Below are positions 7,010 to 9,812 of a DNA stretch of 9,812 nucleotides, one piece after another. This DNA comes from JANNAV01 sp031384695 (GTDB lineage Bacteria; Pseudomonadota; Alphaproteobacteria; Rhodobacterales; Rhodobacteraceae). Below the pieces are notes generated by a model that made no database searches, was not told the DNA's origin, and worked only from the letters and a program-made list of their open reading frames with translations. The translations under genes and the position numbers were made by a program. Each line of letters begins with the position of its first letter. Within the stretch, counting starts at the first letter, position 1. The stretch covers positions 1 through 9,812 of the forward strand of contig JANNAV010000111.1 of assembly GCA_031384695.1 (NCBI GenBank). The letters are read 5' to 3'.

Positions 7010-7462
7010 ATGATCACGCAAAAGATGAAATACGCGTTGAAGGCTTTGCTGGTTCTTGCCGACGAGGCGGCAGCACCAGTGCCACAGGCCTTGACGATCG
7101 AGGCGATTGCCAAACGCTCGGGCACGCCGAAGCGGTTTCTCGAACATATCTTGCTGGAAGTGCGCGGTTCGGGGGTGATCGGTTCAACCCGGGGTCGTTC
7201 GGGCGGCTATCAGTTGATCGTGGCACCGGAAGCGGTTTCAATTTCCGAGATGTTGCGGCTGATTGACGGGCCGATTGCCCCGTTGCCTTGCCTGTCGCGC
7301 CGGACATATCAGCGCTGCGAGGACTGTGCCGACGAGCAGACCTGCCGCATCCGGCGGGTGTTTGCCGATGTGTTCTGGGCCTATCTGGTGCTGATCGAGT
7401 CGCTGACGCTGGCAGATTTGCTGCGTTCCAAACCGGTACGCGCGCAGGTGGTTGGGGAGTAA
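7010..7462 (+). CDS. Rrf2 family transcriptional regulator with four clustered cysteines
   Basis: This is a 150-residue winged-helix regulator of the Rrf2 family, the family of IscR, NsrR, RirA and CymR. The start MITQKMKYALKALLVLA (1-17), the HTH segment LTIEAIAKRSGTPKRFLEHIL (28-48) and the wing RGRSGGYQL (61-69) are typical. Residues 94-112 hold four Cys with spacing C94-x8-C103-x2-C106-x5-C112 in an APLPC...RCEDCADEQTC context. In IscR, NsrR and RirA three Cys in this region bind an Fe-S cluster; the spacing here differs, so the ligand (Fe-S, another metal, or thiol redox) is unknown. The frame is open back to 6908 but the family N-terminus begins at the ATG at 7010, preceded by CCGGGG very close by and GGGGGAG slightly further. 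It reads toward the M24-fold gene 165 bp downstream and is divergent from the epimerase. Confidence 0.92.
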   Translation: MITQKMKYALKALLVLADEAAAPVPQALTIEAIAKRSGTPKRFLEHILLEVRGSGVIGSTRGRSGGYQLIVAPEAVSISEMLRLIDGPIAPLPCLSRRTYQRCEDCADEQTCRIRRVFADVFWAYLVLIESLTLADLLRSKPVRAQVVGE

Positions 7463-7520
7463 CCTTTGGCGAGGAACCGGTTGCAGAGGCCGCACCACCC
7501 ATCCGGGTTGCGGCGCACGC

Positions 7521-7548
7521 GATCCGGCGCGATCCGGCGCGATCCGGC
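7521..7548. repeat. 10-bp tandem repeat GATCCGGCGC, 2.8 copies
   Basis: Two exact copies of GATCCGGCGC and a third cut to GATCCGGC follow one another without gaps in the space between the Rrf2 and M24-fold genes, about 80-107 bases before the M24 start. The period is close to one helical turn. Confidence 0.8.
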
Positions 7549-7557
7549 TGTGGTTTT

Positions 7558-7572
7558 ACCGCGAAATGCGGT
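7558..7572. promoter_or_regulatory. Small dyad ACCGC-GAAAT-GCGGT upstream of the M24-fold gene
   Basis: A perfect 5-bp inverted repeat lies 56-70 bases before the M24-fold start codon, just after the tandem repeat. No T-run follows, so it is not a convincing terminator for the Rrf2 gene. It could be an operator half-site pair; short dyads also occur by chance. Confidence 0.2.
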
Positions 7573-7627
7573 GGTTTGGCTTAAAATTCCGGCCTAAGCT
7601 GTGACGAAATCTGCCCCGGAGGTGAAG

Positions 7628-9004
7628 ATGGCCACGCGTTTAATCCAGATTGACTGGCCCGATTTTGGCATGCCCGAGGTGCCGCCCGCCCTGAACCTGC
7701 CCGAGATGCAGGCCCGGTTGGCGGCGTTTCGCGCGGCGGGGGCGCGGGCGGGCTATGACGTGCTGGTGGTTTACGGCGACCGCGAACATTCGGCGAACCT
7801 GCAATGGCTGACCGGATTTGATCCGCGCTTTGAAGAGGCGGTGCTGGTGGTAAGTGCACTGGATGCACTGCTGCTGGCGGGCAACGAATGCCTGCCCTAT
7901 ACCGCGATTTCGCCTCTGGTGGCGGCGGGCTTAGTGCGGGTTGGGCATTGCGCAAGCCTGTCGCTGCCATCGCAGCCCCGCGGCGGGCGCAGGCTGGCCG
8001 AATGGCTGGCCGGGATGGTGCCGTCTGGCGCGCGGGTGGGGGCGATCGGGTGGAAGTGGTTCGAAGCGGGCGAGGTAGACGAGCCTGCCACCGCGCTCGA
8101 CATTCCGGCGTTCGTCGCAGACCCATTGCGGGCGATTGCCGCGCGGATCGAGAACGCGACCGGTTTGATGATGCATCCGGGGCACGGCTTGCGCACACGG
8201 GTGGATGCGGCTGGGGTCGCACGGCTTGAGTTCGCCAATCAGCAGGCGGTGGCTGCGCTCAGGCGCATGGTGTTTGGCTTCCGCGAGGGGATAACCGATT
8301 TCGCGGCGTTCGAGGCGGCACAGCTGGGTGGGCTGCCGCTTGGCTGCCACGCGACCTTTGCCACCGGCGGGCGGGCGGCGCAGGGGCTGTCCGGGCCGAC
8401 GGGCGAGGTGCTGCGGTTGGGATCAGCGATATCGTTCAATATTTGCCACTGGGGTGCAAATATCTGCCGCGCGGGGTGGCTGGCGCGGGGGCCGCAGGAT
8501 TTGCCTGCGCCGGCGCGCGATTACCTGCAGGCTTTCGCCTTTCCCTATGTGGCGGCGATGTCGCAATGGTGCGGCCTGATGCGGCCCGGTGTGGCGGGGG
8601 GCGAGGTCTGGCGGCAGATGCAGGCGGCGCTGCCGTTTGCGGTGTTCGGCGTGGTGTTGAACCCCGGCCATCTGATCGGGTTGGATGAATGGCTGTCGTC
8701 GCCCATCAGCGAAGGGTCAGCGGTGGCTCTGGCCTCGGGCATGGCGATGCAGATGGATGTGATCCCGGGGCATGCCGACTATGGTTCAACCCGGATGGAA
8801 GATGGCTATGTGATTGCGGATGCGGCGTTGCGGGCGGACCTTGCGCAGCAGTACCCGGCGGTGGCGGCGCGCGTGGCCCGGCGGCAGGCGTTCATGCGCG
8901 ATGTGATCGGCATGGACGTGCCCGACGGACTGTTGCCGCTGGCCGATACCTGCGGCATTGTCGCACCGTTCCTGCTTGCACCCCGACAAGTGATCGCGCT
9001 TTGA
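7628..9004 (+). CDS. M24/creatinase-fold (pita-bread) protein with degenerate metal site
   Basis: The protein has 458 residues. An N-terminal creatinase-like domain (about 25-190; VLVVYGDREHSANLQWLTGFDPRFEEAV) precedes a C-terminal pita-bread domain (about 205-440), the layout of aminopeptidase P and relatives. The C-terminal landmarks align, but the usual D, D, H, E, E metal ligands read N271, N278, H348, D377 and E391: GSAISFNICHWGANICRAGW, NPGHLIGLDEW, MAMQMDVIPG and RMEDGYVIAD. The conserved proton-shuttle His before the first ligand also seems absent (AAQGLSGPTGEV). It may therefore be a non-metal hydrolase, as creatinase is, or a non-enzymatic protein. GTG at 7601 is in frame, but the ATG at 7628 has GGAGG 5 bases upstream and is preferred. 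No signal peptide. It lies 165 bp after the Rrf2 gene, possibly under its control. Fold assignment is firm; activity is unknown. Confidence 0.85.
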   Translation: MATRLIQIDWPDFGMPEVPPALNLPEMQARLAAFRAAGARAGYDVLVVYGDREHSANLQWLTGFDPRFEEAVLVVSALDALLLAGNECLPYTAISPLVAAGLVRVGHCASLSLPSQPRGGRRLAEWLAGMVPSGARVGAIGWKWFEAGEVDEPATALDIPAFVADPLRAIAARIENATGLMMHPGHGLRTRVDAAGVARLEFANQQAVAALRRMVFGFREGITDFAAFEAAQLGGLPLGCHATFATGGRAAQGLSGPTGEVLRLGSAISFNICHWGANICRAGWLARGPQDLPAPARDYLQAFAFPYVAAMSQWCGLMRPGVAGGEVWRQMQAALPFAVFGVVLNPGHLIGLDEWLSSPISEGSAVALASGMAMQMDVIPGHADYGSTRMEDGYVIADAALRADLAQQYPAVAARVARRQAFMRDVIGMDVPDGLLPLADTCGIVAPFLLAPRQVIAL

Positions 9005-9122
9005 GCGTTGGTGTTTGTTGCCTGACGTTCCGACCGGGGCGCAAACTGTGTGGCGGAGAGACAGTCTGCCCGCATACCTTCCGACCCGTTCTGTGATACT
9101 CCATCACTGCCAATGATCACAA

Positions 9123-9182
9123 TGGCTTAGGTCAGTTTTATTTCCTCTTTGTTCCCGCATATTCCCGTGTTATCCTAAGCCA
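9123..9182. repeat. 9-bp inverted repeat TGGCTTAGG / CCTAAGCCA upstream of the integrase
   Basis: TGGCTTAGG (9123-9131) and its perfect reverse complement CCTAAGCCA (9174-9182) are 42 bases apart, ahead of the integrase gene. The right arm overlaps a candidate -10 (TATCCT, 9171-9176). The enclosed stretch is AT-rich: 25 of the 60 bases from 9121 to 9180 are G or C. Binding sites for the integrase or a repressor, or an att region, are possible. Confidence 0.5.
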
Positions 9183-9185
9183 AGT

Positions 9186-9205
9186 GGGGGATATCCGGGG
9201 GGATA
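9186..9205 (+). repeat. Direct repeat GGGGGATA, two copies 12 bp apart, just before the integrase start
   Basis: GGGGGATA occurs at 9186-9193 and 9198-9205. The second copy supplies the G-rich ribosome site of the integrase ATG at 9210. Similar G5-TA type repeats ahead of P4-type integrase genes are something I recall seeing, but I have not checked this. A role in integrase autoregulation or recombination is inference. Confidence 0.5.
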
Positions 9206-9209
9206 CAAT

Positions 9210-9812
9210 ATGGCGACCAAGGGACTTCGGAAGCCTGAAAAGGCACTGACTGCAAAGTTTGTGGAGTCGGCCAAGGAGCCTGGAAAATACTTCGACGGCC
9301 ACGGGCTGTTTCTGCGTGTCCAGCCCAACGGCGCGCGGCAATGGGTGCAGCGGATCACCATCCGGGGGAAGCGGTGCGAACTTGGCTTGGGCAACCCGTC
9401 GCTGGTGACGCTAGCAGAGGCGCGGCAACAGGCTTTGGCAAACCGCAAACTTTCGGTGGCGGGGGGCGATCCGATCCGCGCCAAGAAAGAAGCTGAGGCG
9501 GTCCTGACATTTGAGGATGCGGCGCGTAAGGTTCACGCCCTGCACCTTCCGACATGGCGCAACGCCAAGCACGGGGCGCAATTCCTCTCAACGCTGGAAA
9601 CCTACACCTTCCCTCGCATGGGTAAGCTGAAGGTGGGCGATGTGACGACTTCCGATGTGCTGGCAGTTCTGTCGCCGATCTGGACGGACAAGCCTGAAAC
9701 GGCGGCACGGATTCGCCAACGCATCGGCATGGTGATGAAGTGGGCTGTTGCCCAAGGGTGGCGGCAGGACAACCCGGCAGAATCCATCGCCCAAGCCCTT
9801 CCCAAACGCGAC
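9210..9812 (+). CDS. P4-type tyrosine recombinase (phage/island integrase), N-terminal part only
   Basis: This is the first 201 residues of a site-specific integrase that would insert and excise a genomic island or prophage. Residues about 10-90 form the arm-type DNA-binding domain (DUF4102): LTAKFVESAKEPGKYFDGHG is followed by LFLRVQPNGARQWVQRI, the GKR..LGLG turn, and LAEARQQALANRKLSVAGGDP. Residues about 100-190 form the helical core-binding domain, from LTFEDAARKVHALHLPTWRNAKH to VMKWAVAQGW.QDNPA. The catalytic domain with the R-H-R-Y residues would lie to the right of the window, so intactness cannot be judged. The ATG at 9210 follows a GGGGGGA run at normal spacing. Its codons are somewhat less G/C-biased than the neighbours, and the 200-bp spacer before it is AT-richer, both consistent with acquired DNA. 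No tRNA gene lies upstream. Confidence 0.93.
   Translation, partial: MATKGLRKPEKALTAKFVESAKEPGKYFDGHGLFLRVQPNGARQWVQRITIRGKRCELGLGNPSLVTLAEARQQALANRKLSVAGGDPIRAKKEAEAVLTFEDAARKVHALHLPTWRNAKHGAQFLSTLETYTFPRMGKLKVGDVTTSDVLAVLSPIWTDKPETAARIRQRIGMVMKWAVAQGWRQDNPAESIAQALPKRD

Noticed and set aside
6940..7577. Shared GCGGTGG(G)TTT element before both the Rrf2 gene and the M24-fold gene
   Set aside because: GCGGTGG also occurs elsewhere in this GC-rich window, for example near 5644 and 6905, so the match is not specific.
5666..9050. Eleven bases GCGCAAACTGT shared, in opposite orientation, between about 5668 and 9039
   Set aside because: Several 11-base matches are expected by chance between two strands of a 9.8-kb window.
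9041..9071. Imperfect stem CAAACTG/CAGTCTG with flanking GGGC/GCCC as a small RNA, tRNA remnant or terminator
   Set aside because: It has a mismatch and a bulge, no T-run, and no tRNA-like cloverleaf can be drawn around it.

Overview
The window looks like chromosomal DNA from an alphaproteobacterium, most likely of the Rhodobacteraceae. GC content and third-position G/C are high, and the predicted proteins have the wording I associate with that family. This assignment rests on style and protein family, not on a marker gene. I found seven complete genes, one gene cut off at each edge, and no rRNA, tRNA or CRISPR array.

Left part (1-1861). A beta-keto acid cleavage enzyme (BKACE, formerly DUF849) runs off the left edge on the minus strand. 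Divergent from it is a GlxA-type regulator with a DJ-1/PfpI-like sensor domain and an AraC HTH. The pairing resembles the cdhC/cdhR arrangement of carnitine catabolism, so 3-dehydrocarnitine cleavage under local control is the best guess. The intergenic gap of 74 bp holds a clear -10 box for the enzyme gene.

Middle part (1858-5640). The regulator converges on a minus-strand unit read from right to left: a periplasmic amino-acid-type binding protein, one ABC permease, and a Dcp-like M3 peptidase. A perfect 9-bp GC hairpin sits between binding protein and permease. No ATPase gene lies in this unit. The logic would be uptake of amino acids or small peptides together with cytoplasmic dipeptide hydrolysis. 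A candidate promoter and a palindrome lie upstream of the binding-protein gene.

Right-middle part (5789-9004). A UDP-glucuronate 4-epimerase-like gene (surface polysaccharide precursor) is divergent from an Rrf2-family regulator with four clustered cysteines. Downstream of the regulator, on the same strand, is a pita-bread (M24/creatinase fold) protein that lacks most of the usual metal ligands. A 10-bp tandem repeat lies between the two. This regulator plus degenerate M24 protein is the least explained part of the window.

Right edge (9005-9812). After an AT-richer, repeat-bearing spacer comes the N-terminal two thirds of the non-catalytic half of a P4-type tyrosine integrase. The window therefore probably ends just inside a genomic island or integrated element. 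I see no defence system or other wholly new system here. Most genes are ordinary members of known families.
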